64,000 nt of DNA, taken from NCBI RefSeq assembly GCF_036237315.1, contig NZ_CP108357.1, forward strand, positions 124,001 through 188,000, read 5' to 3'. The notes beneath the pieces were generated by a model that searched no databases, had not been told where the DNA came from, and saw only the letters and a program-made list of their open reading frames with translations. Position numbers and translations under genes: made by a program. The stretch's first letter is position 1, and every line of letters starts with the position of its first letter. This document shows positions 48,416 through 56,617 of the stretch, piece by piece. This DNA is from Streptomyces sp. NBC_01351. GTDB lineage: Bacteria > Actinomycetota > Actinomycetes > Streptomycetales > Streptomycetaceae.

Positions 48416-49236
48416 GCCAGCCACCCCAGCCCAGCGGCGTGGACCTGGCCCGCGTTGCATTGCGGGCAGCGCGGGAAGCCGCGAAGAAGAACGGCGCCCG
48501 GACGGCGAAGAGCAAGCCGCGGTTGACCCGGGAGGTCCGGCGCGACGGCCGCGCCCCCATGGGCCTGGGCGAGGCGTTCACCGCGCTGATGGCCGAGCGC
48601 GACTGGGAGATCCCGGCGGCCGGCGCCGGGCTGTGCGAACGCTGGGCGGCCCTCGCCCCCGACCTCGCCGGACACATCGCTGCGGTGGGCTACGACGCGG
48701 AGCGCGGAGAGCTGACGCTGCGCCCCGACTCCACTGCCTGGGCAACGAAGGCACGCCTGCAGACGTCGCGGATCATCGCCAACGCCAACCAGTCCGCGCG
48801 CACAGAAGCGGTCCGTATGGTCCGCGTGCTGCCACCCGGACTGCTGCCCTCGCCCAGCGCGGCCGCCGAACCGGACCTGGTCAGGACCTCGGCCCCGCAG
48901 GGCACGGTTCGAACTCGCGAGACGGCGTCGGCCGGCTACCGCCGTGCACTCGAAGCCCACCAGCAGGTCCACACGCAGCGGCAGGCAGACCCGGCCATCG
49001 CCGCCGCGGTGGAGCGGCAGAACAGGGTCCTTCGTGAGGCGAACCCTCGCGCATTCCCCGATCCGGAGTCGAATCCGGACGGCGGGCCGGACACGATCGA
49101 GGACGCCCGTGCCGAGCGTCGTCGCCAGGCCGCAGCCACCGAAGCTGCCGCTCGGCGCCGGGCCCGGGCGGAGAAGGCTGGGCTCACCTCGTTGTTCGTG
49201 GCCACCGAGCCCAGGCGCCTGGACCTCACTGGATGA
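48412..49236 (+). CDS. DciA/DUF721-family protein (helicase loader-like)
   Basis: A 274-residue protein; ATG 48412 overlaps the Rep-like stop. Residues ~50-140 match the DciA/DUF721 pattern: LCERWAALAPDLAGHIAAVGYDAERGELTLRPDSTAWATKARLQTSRIIANANQSA, with the W(xx)LAP..A.H....Y....GEL.(L)..DS..WA.(xx)L core, then VRMVRVLPPG. A basic N-terminus and a charged C-terminal helix (AERRRQAAATEAAARRRARAEKAGL) flank it. DciA is the ancestral bacterial loader of the DnaB helicase. A plasmid copy coupled to Rep would bring host DnaB to the plasmid origin. No DnaB homologue is present here. Confidence 0.75.
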   Translation: MSQPPQPSGVDLARVALRAAREAAKKNGARTAKSKPRLTREVRRDGRAPMGLGEAFTALMAERDWEIPAAGAGLCERWAALAPDLAGHIAAVGYDAERGELTLRPDSTAWATKARLQTSRIIANANQSARTEAVRMVRVLPPGLLPSPSAAAEPDLVRTSAPQGTVRTRETASAGYRRALEAHQQVHTQRQADPAIAAAVERQNRVLREANPRAFPDPESNPDGGPDTIEDARAERRRQAAATEAAARRRARAEKAGLTSLFVATEPRRLDLTG

Positions 49237-49284
49237 GCGGACCATGTACGCTGCGCGTTGGCATGCAGTGCTCCCGCAGCAGGG

Positions 49285-50586
49285 TCAGGCCTTCAATGCG
49301 CTGACCATGCGCCAAAGGTCCTCCGGACCCAACAGGTCCGCGTCGAATGTCTCAGTGTGGCCGCCATTCGGCATGACCTCGGGGGTGAGGTAGTGCCTGA
49401 CTCCTCGTGCACGTATCTGGGCCATGACTGCCTGTTCGGCGGTCCGGGCCTGCTCCCCGGTGTCGTAACGGGCGGTGCGGTAGATGCTCCAACCGTGACG
49501 CTGGAACTGATCGAGGCGGCTCCGGTCCGCGGCCCCTGTTATGCCGATCTTGACAGCGTTGAGCGTTAGGTGGTGCAGCACATAGAGGAGGGCAGGGGTG
49601 GTGAGCTGGATACCGCGCTTAGCGCAGTACCAACAGCCCTGACCAGCGCGGATGCTGGTGAGATTGGGTTTGACGGTGTTGCCGCACCGCATGCAGCGGC
49701 ATGTCCACGGGGCGTCCACGCCGGGGTAGGGCTCCAGAGGTTCGAGGCCAGCAGCGTGCATGGAGGCAGCGGCTTGGTCGGAGTCGACGCGGTTCCTATT
49801 GTGGCCGCAGTGCCAGCAGCCGATGCCCCTGCGGGTCGTGGCGTACCTCGGGGTCACGATGTTGCCGCACGTGGTGCAGCGGCACCTCCAATGGTCCGTA
49901 ACCCGACCCGGGTAGGGCTCCAAGGGCTCGAAGCCCGCGGCCTGCATGTCGGCCACTGCCGCCTCGGGATCGCTCCGTCGCTGAGCACCCCCTCGCCTTC
50001 TCCCGCAGTGCACGCAGCCGGAGCCACGGCTGTTGACGTTTGCATACCGGGGACTGCTGGTCTTGCCACAGGCAGTGCAGCGGCAGGACCACGGCCTATT
50101 GCTGCCGGGATAGAGTTCCAAGGGTTCGAGCCCCACCGCGCGCATCACATCGGCAGCCTCATCCGCATCAGTGCGAGAGGCAGCTCCGGCCCTGGCCCGT
50201 CCACAGTGACGACATGCGCCGCCTCCCATGCGCACATTGGACAGGCTGGGCGCCACCTCCCGGCCGCATGACACGCATCGGCAGCGCCACGCGCGGTTTG
50301 CTCCTGGGTAGGGCTCCAGGGGTTCCACACCAGCCGCGCGCATGTCGGCGACGGCCTGGTCCGTCGATACTGGTTTCTTCGGGGTGCGGCTGGCGTATCC
50401 GCAGGAACGGCAGCCGCAACTGCCGCGCCGAACAGACCGGAAGGTGGGAGTCACGATCGCGCCGCACCGTGTGCAGCGACAGAGCCAGGGGGAATTGCTC
50501 CGCCCCGGGTACGGTGCCAGAGGTTCGAGACCGGCGGCCCGCATCTGGGCTTCGGCCTCTTCCGGGCTACTCTGGGCGGCTCCCAC
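49285..50586 (-). CDS. Five zinc-ribbon repeats fused to GIY-YIG-like nuclease
   Basis: A 433-residue protein; GTG 50586 follows GGAGAGACCG. It consists of about five copies of a ~68-residue unit: MRAAGLEPLEPYPG-x-W-x-CRC-x2-CG-x(7)-Y/F-x(6)-G-x-GC-x2-CG, each with C-x1-C-x2-C...C-x2-C to bind zinc. The last ~95 residues (TPALLYVLHHLTLNAVKIGITGAADRSRLDQFQRHGWSIY, then QARTAEQAVMAQIRARG) have a GIY-YIG-like form with LYVL, VKIGIT and a catalytic-type Glu. This suits a homing or defence endonuclease that recognises DNA through its zinc array. A mobile or antiviral role is possible; the domain order and repeat number are directly visible. Confidence 0.75.
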   Translation of the reverse strand: MGAAQSSPEEAEAQMRAAGLEPLAPYPGRSNSPWLCRCTRCGAIVTPTFRSVRRGSCGCRSCGYASRTPKKPVSTDQAVADMRAAGVEPLEPYPGANRAWRCRCVSCGREVAPSLSNVRMGGGACRHCGRARAGAASRTDADEAADVMRAVGLEPLELYPGSNRPWSCRCTACGKTSSPRYANVNSRGSGCVHCGRRRGGAQRRSDPEAAVADMQAAGFEPLEPYPGRVTDHWRCRCTTCGNIVTPRYATTRRGIGCWHCGHNRNRVDSDQAAASMHAAGLEPLEPYPGVDAPWTCRCMRCGNTVKPNLTSIRAGQGCWYCAKRGIQLTTPALLYVLHHLTLNAVKIGITGAADRSRLDQFQRHGWSIYRTARYDTGEQARTAEQAVMAQIRARGVRHYLTPEVMPNGGHTETFDADLLGPEDLWRMVSALKA

Positions 50587-50673
50587 CGGTCTCTCCTCAC
50601 ATGCTGCAATCGCCGAACCATACCCACCCGGCCCGTGCCCGCCCAGCGGCAGATGCCAAACCGCCCGCTGTCC

Positions 50674-50844
50674 ATGACGGCCACCGTATGCGGGTGCACG
50701 GAACCACAGTTGGTCGTGCGGATCGAGGATCAGGAGTACCTGGCCATGCCGAACGCGGAGTTCGGCCCGGTGTCGGCGCGGTGCCGCTCCTGTGGCGGTC
50801 CATACCACCGCCTCTGGCGGCGGGTGTTCGCCCCACCTGTGTAG
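50674..50844 (+). CDS. Small zinc-knuckle protein (56 aa)
   Basis: MTATVCGCTEPQLVVRIEDQEYLAMPNAEFGPVSARCRSCGGPYHRLWRR..., 56 residues, with CGC at the start and CRSCGG later, giving one likely zinc site. Codon bias is good and the frame begins at ATG 50674. It is transcribed away from the zinc-ribbon/GIY-YIG gene. It has no recognisable family. The gene lies in the short region between two defence-like gene pairs. Confidence 0.5.
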   Translation: MTATVCGCTEPQLVVRIEDQEYLAMPNAEFGPVSARCRSCGGPYHRLWRRVFAPPV

Positions 50845-50953
50845 GAAACGGCCGTGCTGACCTGCTCGGCACCGCGTCGGTTCCTCCACCAGGAGGGCCG
50901 CCGTGGACCGGTCGTGTTCTCTTTGGCCGGTGCAGGGTGGGCCGGCTCGCGCG

Positions 50954-51220
50954 ATGAACACGCCCCCGGACGCGGCTCCCGAAGCAGCCGAAGAGGACCG
51001 CCAGCGCCACGAGCCGCTGGACAGCGAGGGCGCTCGAAGCACGGGTGCGGCCGGATTGGGGCTGACATCTGTGCGCCCCATCTACCGCGATGGCCTCGCC
51101 TCGTGCTGCAGGGCCCCCGCAGCTGCCGCCCGCCCGGCCAACGGCCCCCGCCGTTCCAACAAAGGGAGGGGCTCAGGGATGGTTGTATGGCGGTGCCCGT
51201 TCCGAAAGCTGTGCCGCTGA
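50954..51220 (+). CDS. Hypothetical protein (88 aa)
   Basis: [34 protein letters not shown]... ending [13 protein letters not shown]. It is a low-complexity, acidic-then-basic small protein with two cysteines at the end. Codon bias is moderate to good from ATG 50954, but no ribosome site is evident. It ends 46 bases before the DUF5131 gene and may be read with it. It could be spurious; no family is recognised. Confidence 0.35.
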   Translation: MNTPPDAAPEAAEEDRQRHEPLDSEGARSTGAAGLGLTSVRPIYRDGLASCCRAPAAAARPANGPRRSNKGRGSGMVVWRCPFRKLCR

Positions 51221-51266
51221 TGGGCCAGGGGTGCCGGAACAGGCGGGGCGAGATGGAGGCGAACCA

Positions 51267-52025
51267 GTGGCTGACCGGAGTTCCATTGAGTGGACTGAGG
51301 CAACCTGGAACCCAACGACCGGATGTGATCGCGTCTCGTCGGGGTGCGATAACTGCTACGCCCTGACTCTGGCGAAGAGGCTCAAGGCGATGGGCGCGGC
51401 CAAGTACCAGAACGACGGTGATTCGAGAACGTCCGGGCCGGGCTTCGATCTCACGGTCCACCCCGACGCGCTGGACATCCCCTACGGATGGAAGAGCCCG
51501 CGGACCGTGTTCGTGAACTCCATGTCGGACCTCTTCCACGCCCGGGTCCCGCTCGACTTCGTTCGCCGTGTTTTCGAGGTCATGGCCGACACCCCCCAGC
51601 ACACCTACCAGGTGCTGACCAAGCGTGCCCGCCGCTTGCGGCAGGTCGCCGACCGGCTCGACTGGCCGGCCAACGTGTGGATGGGAGTGTCGGTGGAAAC
51701 CGCGAAGGAGCTGCCGCGGGTGGACGATCTGCGGCAGGTGCCGGCCGCCGTTCGGTTCCTGTCCTGCGAGCCCCTGCTCGGTCCGCTCGACGGCCTGCGC
51801 CTGGAGGGCATCCACTGGGTGATCGCGGGAGGCGAGTCAGGGCCTAAGCACCGGCCCATGGATCCCGCCTGGGTCACGCAGATCCGTGACCAGTGCGTGG
51901 AGGAGAACGTGGCGTTCTTCTTCAAACAGTGGGGTGGCCACACGCCAAAGGCAGGAGGCCGGACTCTCGAAGGCCGGACCTGGGACGAAATGCCGCACCG
52001 CCAGATGCTGCTTCCGGCCGGCTAG
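51267..52025 (+). CDS. DUF5131 / phage Gp37-Gp68 family protein
   Basis: A 252-residue protein; GTG 51267 lies seven bases after GGAGG. It starts [32 protein letters not shown] with the cysteine set C-x6-C-x2-C that is characteristic of the family and resembles a radical-SAM cluster. Further conserved parts are [78 protein letters not shown] and AFFFKQWGG. Its stop overlaps, on the opposite strand, that of the TcmP gene: the partner named after this three-Cys motif. The two proteins are thought to form a modification system; their reaction is not established. All motifs are intact. Confidence 0.85.
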   Translation: MADRSSIEWTEATWNPTTGCDRVSSGCDNCYALTLAKRLKAMGAAKYQNDGDSRTSGPGFDLTVHPDALDIPYGWKSPRTVFVNSMSDLFHARVPLDFVRRVFEVMADTPQHTYQVLTKRARRLRQVADRLDWPANVWMGVSVETAKELPRVDDLRQVPAAVRFLSCEPLLGPLDGLRLEGIHWVIAGGESGPKHRPMDPAWVTQIRDQCVEENVAFFFKQWGGHTPKAGGRTLEGRTWDEMPHRQMLLPAG

Positions 52026-53134
52026 GACGCTTCATCTGCCACGTCTTCCGGGGCGTAGAAGCGCACGGTGCACCCCTCCGGCCAAGCGGTGCGCGCACGG
52101 ACCGGGTCGACGCGGAAGGCCAGCCCTTGCGCGGCCAGGTTGTCCAGGACCTGGCGCAGGTGCTTGTCCATGTGGTTCAGCCGGGCGGCCTCGCTGGAGA
52201 GGGCCTCCCAGCGCTGCTCCGTGCCAGCGTGGGCGCGCAGGGCGAGCTCCAGCCGGTCCACCACCGAAGCCGCATCAAAAAGGGACAGGGCATCAGCTGT
52301 GTCCGCCGAGGCGCCTTGCCCGCTGTAGGTGTCCAGCTTCCAGGTGACGGGGGCCCAGCACTTCAGGCCAGCTTCGCTGTGGGTAGCCAAGATCAGATGG
52401 TAGCGGGCACTCTGGTTGCTGATCTTGATGCCGAAGCTGCCGGTGAACAAGCCTTCGTCCCGGAGACCTTGCTGGTAGACGGTGGCGAACGCCTCCTTAC
52501 GTACCCCGGCGCGCCGCTCAATCGTCACGTCACGCCAGTGATCCCCTCCGAAGTAGGCGGTCATCGTCTTGTCGAAGCCGTCGCGCTGACAGAAGCGGTG
52601 CAGTTCGTTCGTGAAGAGCGTGAACAGCACTTCGGCACGGGGGGTGGCGAGGCACTGCCTGATCAGAGAGAACGGTGCGCTCTTGAGGTCGAACGGGTCG
52701 ATCAGCCAGAGGACGGGGGTCTCGCGACGGCCGCGGTGTGCGAGGACGGACAGGCGGCGCTGTTCCACCGCGAACGTGCCTGGCGGTTGCACGCTGATGT
52801 TGAGCTGGGGCGAGCGAGGCAGGAGCGCGAACTGCCGCTTCAGTTCATCCACCCGGTCGGGCCGTTCTTCGAGGCAGATCAGGTTGAGCCGATTGAACCT
52901 CCGGTGGGCAGAGTGCTCAAGGAAGGTCTTGGCCACGACGATCGATGAGCCGGGCGGACCGTCGTTGTAGACGCCGGGGCCTGCGAAGCCGTCCACGATG
53001 GTGGCCTCTGGGAACTTCTGGAGGATCTTCGCCATCCAGCACTGCAGGTAGTGTCGGTATACGAGGTGCTTGACCTGGGTATGCGGATCGCTCTTCCAGA
53101 CGGTCCGCTCACGAAGTTCCTCCACTCGCCGCAT
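52022..53134 (-). CDS. tcmP: Three-Cys-motif partner protein TcmP
   Basis: A 370-residue protein; ATG 53134 follows AGGGGGG. It contains the family's conserved parts: [50 protein letters not shown] (a methyltransferase-like Rossmann start), [36 protein letters not shown] (an NPPY/DPF-like motif) and [17 protein letters not shown]-terminal winged part ([22 protein letters not shown]) follows. TcmP genes accompany DUF5131 genes, here convergent with stops sharing four bases (CTAG). The Rossmann core suggests a SAM-dependent methyltransferase-like activity; substrate unknown. The pair is common in phages and defence islands. Confidence 0.85.
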   Translation of the reverse strand: MRRVEELRERTVWKSDPHTQVKHLVYRHYLQCWMAKILQKFPEATIVDGFAGPGVYNDGPPGSSIVVAKTFLEHSAHRRFNRLNLICLEERPDRVDELKRQFALLPRSPQLNISVQPPGTFAVEQRRLSVLAHRGRRETPVLWLIDPFDLKSAPFSLIRQCLATPRAEVLFTLFTNELHRFCQRDGFDKTMTAYFGGDHWRDVTIERRAGVRKEAFATVYQQGLRDEGLFTGSFGIKISNQSARYHLILATHSEAGLKCWAPVTWKLDTYSGQGASADTADALSLFDAASVVDRLELALRAHAGTEQRWEALSSEAARLNHMDKHLRQVLDNLAAQGLAFRVDPVRARTAWPEGCTVRFYAPEDVADEAS

Positions 53135-53523
53135 GGCTCGCCCCCCTGATCCCCATTGATCGGACACCCAGCGTCATCGTTGGGGAGCCTGTTGTCTATA
53201 ACGCCGGTTGGCCATCTCTCATCGCCGAGCGGCGTGCACACTGCCGGCGCTTCACCACCGGCATGGCCTCAAGCTCATTGCCGTCGACGACCCAGCGGAT
53301 CTGCGGTGGGACCCCAGCCACTGAAGACGTAGCCCGGCTGCCAGGAGGCGCGGCACGGGTGGCCGTTTCCAATGGAAACGGTCCCGGTGCCAGGGAGCGA
53401 ATTGTCAGTTGTCCGGTCAACGCCCGCGCCGCCGCTCTGCCCGGCATCCTGCCTTCCACCGACCGGCCCGCGGACGGGGGAAATTGGAACTCGGGTGTCG
53501 GTGCCACGCCGTAGCGTGCGCCC
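53135..53523. promoter_or_regulatory. Intergenic region with a 19-bp palindrome
   Basis: A 389-base region divergent between TcmP and the TIGR02391 gene. It contains the palindrome CCGTTTCCA-A-TGGAAACGG at 53363-53381, an AT-rich dyad suitable for an operator. There is no gene with coding bias. Confidence 0.5.
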
Positions 53524-54267
53524 ATGACGTTCACGTACATACCGCCGGTACCGGCGGAACAGATCCGGCAGCTGCCCACCCGGGACGTTGCGCTCCTTCT
53601 GCTGCAGCACCTCGCCAGCGGCACCGGTCTCCTGCAGTACGGAGGGACGGTGGGCTCGGCCCGCCAGGCGTTCCAGGACGAGCCGGACACAAACGCCCTC
53701 GTGGACCGCCTTTCCGATGCCTGGGCCTGGCTGGAGGCGCACGCGCTGCTGTCCCGGGTGCCCAGCCAGTCGGAAGCCTTCCGCCAGCTTTCCCGCGACG
53801 GCAGGGGCCTGGCGAAGGACCCGGAGGGCATCACGCGGTTCGAAGCCGGCCAGCGGTTGTCCGGCCCGCTCCACCCGGCCCTGGAAGCCACGGTGCGCAC
53901 CAACTTCGACCTGGGTGACTACGAGACGGCGTGCTTCGCCGCGATGAAGGCGGTCGAGGTCGCCGTCCGGGATGCCTCCGGACTCGACAACTCCCTGGTC
54001 GGCGTGAAGCTGATGCGTGCAGCGTTCCAGCCGCACCAGAACGGGAAGGCCGGCGGCCCGCTCGCCGATGCCGGAGCCGAAGGTGGTGAGCAGGAGGCCG
54101 CTTCCGCGCTGTTCGCCGGTGCCATTGGCGCGTACAAGAACCCTGCCAGCCACCGCACGGTCGACTTCGACGATCCGATCGAGGCGGCCGAGATCATCCA
54201 GTTCGCCGACCTGCTGCTGCGTCAGGTCGAACGCGCCAAGCGCCGTCAGGCCGCAGCGACGCCGTAG
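53524..54267 (+). CDS. TIGR02391 (Ymh-like) family protein
   Basis: A 247-residue protein starting MTFTYIPPVPAEQIRQLPTRDVALLLLQHLA. The C-terminal half has the TIGR02391 arrangement: LHPALEATVRTNFDLGDYETACFAAMKAVEVAVRDASGLDNSLVGVKLMRAAF, then ALFAGAIGAYKNPASHRTVDF and EAAEIIQFADLLLRQVE, as in HEPN-like helical proteins (the RxxxxH variant may be KNPASHR). These proteins are found in phages and defence islands. The HEPN-like KNPxSHR motif would permit RNase activity, but this is inference. ATG 53524; a palindrome lies about 140 bases upstream. Confidence 0.75.
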   Translation: MTFTYIPPVPAEQIRQLPTRDVALLLLQHLASGTGLLQYGGTVGSARQAFQDEPDTNALVDRLSDAWAWLEAHALLSRVPSQSEAFRQLSRDGRGLAKDPEGITRFEAGQRLSGPLHPALEATVRTNFDLGDYETACFAAMKAVEVAVRDASGLDNSLVGVKLMRAAFQPHQNGKAGGPLADAGAEGGEQEAASALFAGAIGAYKNPASHRTVDFDDPIEAAEIIQFADLLLRQVERAKRRQAAATP

Positions 54268-54410
54268 CGGAGGCACAGGGCCGGGGTGATCCGAAAACGG
54301 CGGCCGACGCAGCGCGGTTCTGTGACCTACGGTCCGACCGCACCCACGGCATTCACGACAGCGTCACCTTCTGCTTCGCCTGTGCCGCGCCTTCCGGAGA
54401 GTAGGCGCCC

Positions 54411-54444
54411 GTGCGGGTACGGGTACGGGTACGTACCCGTACCC
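54411..54444. promoter_or_regulatory. Toxin-antitoxin operator: palindromic GGGTAC repeats
   Basis: A 24-base perfect palindrome (54421-54444: GGGTACGGGTAC followed by its inverse) extended upstream by one more direct unit GCGGGTAC. It ends 26 bases before the antitoxin start, the place where antitoxin/toxin complexes repress their operon. Confidence 0.8.
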
Positions 54445-54469
54445 TAGAGGGATGGGAAGGAGCACAACG

Positions 54470-54727
54470 ATGTCCGATGCCAACGTGAGAATCCCCGAGG
54501 AAGCCAAGGACCGCCTGGCCGCGATCGCGGCCGCAGAGGGTCTATCCCTGCGCGCCTACCTGGCCAGGCTGGCCGAGACGATGCTGACGCCGGCCGAGCG
54601 CGCCGAACGCGCCGAGAAGGCGCAGGCCGCGCTGCGGGCCTGGAACGGGTACGCGCCGACTCCGGCCGAGCAGAACGAGCTCGACGATGAGCTCGACCGC
54701 CGTCTTGCGCGGGTGCAGCGCCCGTGA
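54470..54727 (+). CDS. Antitoxin-like RHH protein (VapB-type)
   Basis: An 85-residue protein: SDANVRIPEEAKDRLAAIAAAEGLSLRAYLARLAETML has the short strand (ANVRIPE) and two helices of a ribbon-helix-helix DNA-binding domain. The C-terminal half (LTPAERAERAEKAQAALRAWNGYAPTPAEQNELDDELDRRLAR) is acidic/helical and should wrap the toxin. ATG 54470 follows AGGAG; an in-frame ATG at 54452 is less likely. It overlaps the PIN toxin gene (GTGA). It should neutralise the toxin and autoregulate through the palindrome at 54411-54444. Confidence 0.8.
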   Translation: MSDANVRIPEEAKDRLAAIAAAEGLSLRAYLARLAETMLTPAERAERAEKAQAALRAWNGYAPTPAEQNELDDELDRRLARVQRP

Positions 54728-55104
54728 GCGAAGCGATGCACATAGTACTGGACGAGACGGCAATGGCCGCGGCCGGGCAAGGCAACGTGCTGGCCTCCCG
54801 GCTGATCCACCGCGCGCACGCCGAGACCGGCTGGTTCCTCTACGCGCCCTCGTGCGCTCTCGTGGAATCCGACCGAGCGCGGCCTGGTACCGCTGAGCAC
54901 CTGGCCGCCCTGCCCGGCATCACCGTCCTGGACCTGGACCTGCCTGCGGCGCTGGCGGTCGCCCAGCAGGAGACGTGGGCTGCCGCGCACAGCCAGCACG
55001 CGGCGCAGCCCACTGCGGACCGGCCCGACGGCGCGATCGTGGCCACCACCGTGCCGAAGCGCTGGGAGGGTCAGCCGGTACGGATCCTGGACCTCACTCC
55101 TTGA
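54724..55104 (+). CDS. PIN-domain toxin-like protein (VapC-type)
   Basis: A 126-residue protein starting at GTG 54724 inside the antitoxin stop. It shows MHIVLDETAMAAAG (an Asp in the PIN strand), APSCALVESDRA (Glu), then HSQHAAQPTADRPDGAIVATTVPK with an Asp near the C-terminus, giving three of the four acidic positions of a PIN RNase. It is a divergent example: the second Asp is less clear. A VapBC-like module is the best reading from size, order and coupling. The stop is only four bases from the IS605-type end at 55101. Confidence 0.7.
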   Translation: MSEAMHIVLDETAMAAAGQGNVLASRLIHRAHAETGWFLYAPSCALVESDRARPGTAEHLAALPGITVLDLDLPAALAVAQQETWAAAHSQHAAQPTADRPDGAIVATTVPKRWEGQPVRILDLTP

Positions 55105-55245
55105 CATCCTCCCCGCCCTAAAGGACGGGGATTCCCGCCTGGCTGCCGGTGGTGACCGGCTGGGCCTTCGGGTGGGTTCCTTCGGGTGGGTTCCCCGTTC
55201 AACGGGCCGTGCCTGGCATGGGATTTCCACTCCAGGACTTGCCTG
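55101..55245 (-). ncRNA. IS605/TnpB element end with omega-RNA (reRNA) scaffold, no tnpB
   Basis: On the minus strand this region has the form of the 3' end of an IS605/IS1341-type element: GTTGAACGGGGAACCCACCC with a duplicated CCCACCCGAAGGAA-type unit, a hairpin ACCGGCTG...GGTCACCACCGGCAGCC, and the final stem CCCCGTCCTTTAGGGCGGGG followed by AGGATGTCAA. This ending is the classic right end, where the RNA scaffold stops and the guide begins. No TnpB gene follows in either direction. The element therefore lost tnpB or was a passive insertion. The guide would be the 16 or so bases read leftward from 55100 within the toxin gene end. Confidence 0.65.
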
Positions 55246-55266
55246 CCCTCCAAGAGCGTTGCCGCT

Positions 55267-55929
55267 CTACCGCTCGGCGGTGCCGCCCTCGCCGTCCATC
55301 TCGTAGATCCGTTCTTGAAGCCGTTCACCGGCCCAGTCCAGCCCGACGCCCAGGTCGAACCAGTGCCGATCCTTGCGGCCTTCGGGTGGTGAGAGGTTCA
55401 CCGCGGCCCAGGAGAAGACCCCGAGGAGGATGGAACGCCCGTGCTGCGTTGTGCGCACGGACAACGCAAACGGCGCGGCGAGTGCAGCGCGGGCGACCAA
55501 AATGACCTGTTGGTCCTCAGAATGTCGACGCCCACCTGTGAGAAATCGGGGCTCTTCGAGGATCTTGACCCACTCGACCACTGCGTCTGCCGCCTGGGCG
55601 CGCAGGGACTCTTCGATGCCCTTCCGGACGGCGGTCGCGGGATCATCTCCGAGCCAGCCAAGCCAGTGATCAGGATCAGTGAGCTTGCCGAAGTCGTCCT
55701 GTGGCACCCCGTGACGGGGATTCTCCTGGTACTCGCCTGTCAGTTTCCCGCTGCTATCCACCAGCCACGCGCCGCGGATTGCCTCGGGAGGTACGTAGCC
55801 GTTCGGGTCGTCGATGTACGTCGGGTCGATCTCGGCGACGCTGCCACCAGGATTTTTCGCAGCCGCAGCTAATAGCGCCGGCTCGTTCGGTATGCCCTTA
55901 CCTCGGCTTCGCGAGCCAAAAAGCTTCAC
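55267..55929 (-). CDS. Hypothetical protein (220 aa)
   Basis: About 220 residues from GTG 55929 (VKLFGSRSRGKGIPNEPALLAAAAKN). It shows VAEIDPTYIDDPNGYVPPEAIRGAWLVDSSGKLTGEYQENP, FGKLTDPDHWLGWLGDD (WLGWL) and WFDLGVGLDWAGERLQERIYEMDGEGG. The conserved-looking aromatic and glycine pattern suggests a globular enzyme-like or immunity-like protein, but I cannot name a family. It may be a member of Streptomyces proteins adjacent to contact-toxin loci. Downstream is the IS605-type end, upstream a short membrane gene in the same direction. Confidence 0.55.
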   Translation of the reverse strand: MKLFGSRSRGKGIPNEPALLAAAAKNPGGSVAEIDPTYIDDPNGYVPPEAIRGAWLVDSSGKLTGEYQENPRHGVPQDDFGKLTDPDHWLGWLGDDPATAVRKGIEESLRAQAADAVVEWVKILEEPRFLTGGRRHSEDQQVILVARAALAAPFALSVRTTQHGRSILLGVFSWAAVNLSPPEGRKDRHWFDLGVGLDWAGERLQERIYEMDGEGGTAER

Positions 55930-56110
55930 GTCCCACCCCCACCGTTGCCCGCCCCGTTGACCAGCATTGTGCCGCACCGGTCAGGACCGCATCTGGCCTG
56001 CGATGACGATGAAGGCCAGAGGGCGGGCCCGGCCGTGTCGCCGCCTGCGGTGTCCTCGGCCGGCTTGAGCTGGCCGAAGACACCGCCATCATCTGACTCG
56101 TACACGCCGT

Positions 56111-56395
56111 TCACCGATCCTGTCGGTGGGACGGCGTGAACAGGGGCTTGAGGAGGAAGCCTGTGACGCTGGTGCCAGCCACCATCGCAACGACGTCACG
56201 GATCACCAGGAGCAACACCGAAACGAGCAGCCCGGTGGCCAGGATCGCAGCGATGACAACAGCTGCTTTGGCCCAGTGCCGCGCCTTCGGGAGGGGCGCA
56301 TGTGCGTGCCCATCGCACCGAAGGCCGCTGGCGGGGGTCTTGAGGTCAGTCGGACGACCGTGCGCGTCGGTCACCACATGACGTCTGTCAGTCAT
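56111..56395 (-). CDS. Small membrane protein (94 aa)
   Basis: MTDRRHVVTDAHGRPTDLKTPASGLRCDG... with a single hydrophobic stretch AKAAVVIAAILATGLLVSVLLLVIRDVVAMVAG (~42-75) that could form one or two transmembrane helices. ATG 56395 follows GAGGAGGGGCACC. It is divergent from the HTH-TPR regulator at 56618 and shares its intergenic region. It has no recognised family. A role in signalling to the regulator is possible but not supported. Confidence 0.5.
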   Translation of the reverse strand: MTDRRHVVTDAHGRPTDLKTPASGLRCDGHAHAPLPKARHWAKAAVVIAAILATGLLVSVLLLVIRDVVAMVAGTSVTGFLLKPLFTPSHRQDR

Positions 56396-56617
56396 GGTGC
56401 CCCTCCTCAACTCGCCGTCGGATCGAATGAATGTGCTGATCACAACCGTCTGATGGGGGAGCATGACCAGACGAGGTCCGGCAGCAGTCCCGCACCGGAC
56501 CAGTCCGGGACATGAAGCGGACCGCCGCCGGACCAGAGCTCTCGCTCTGCTGACTAGCCGTCGTCGCAGGACGACACTGGGTGCAGCGGAGCACGTACTC
56601 GTGACTCGGGAGGACCG

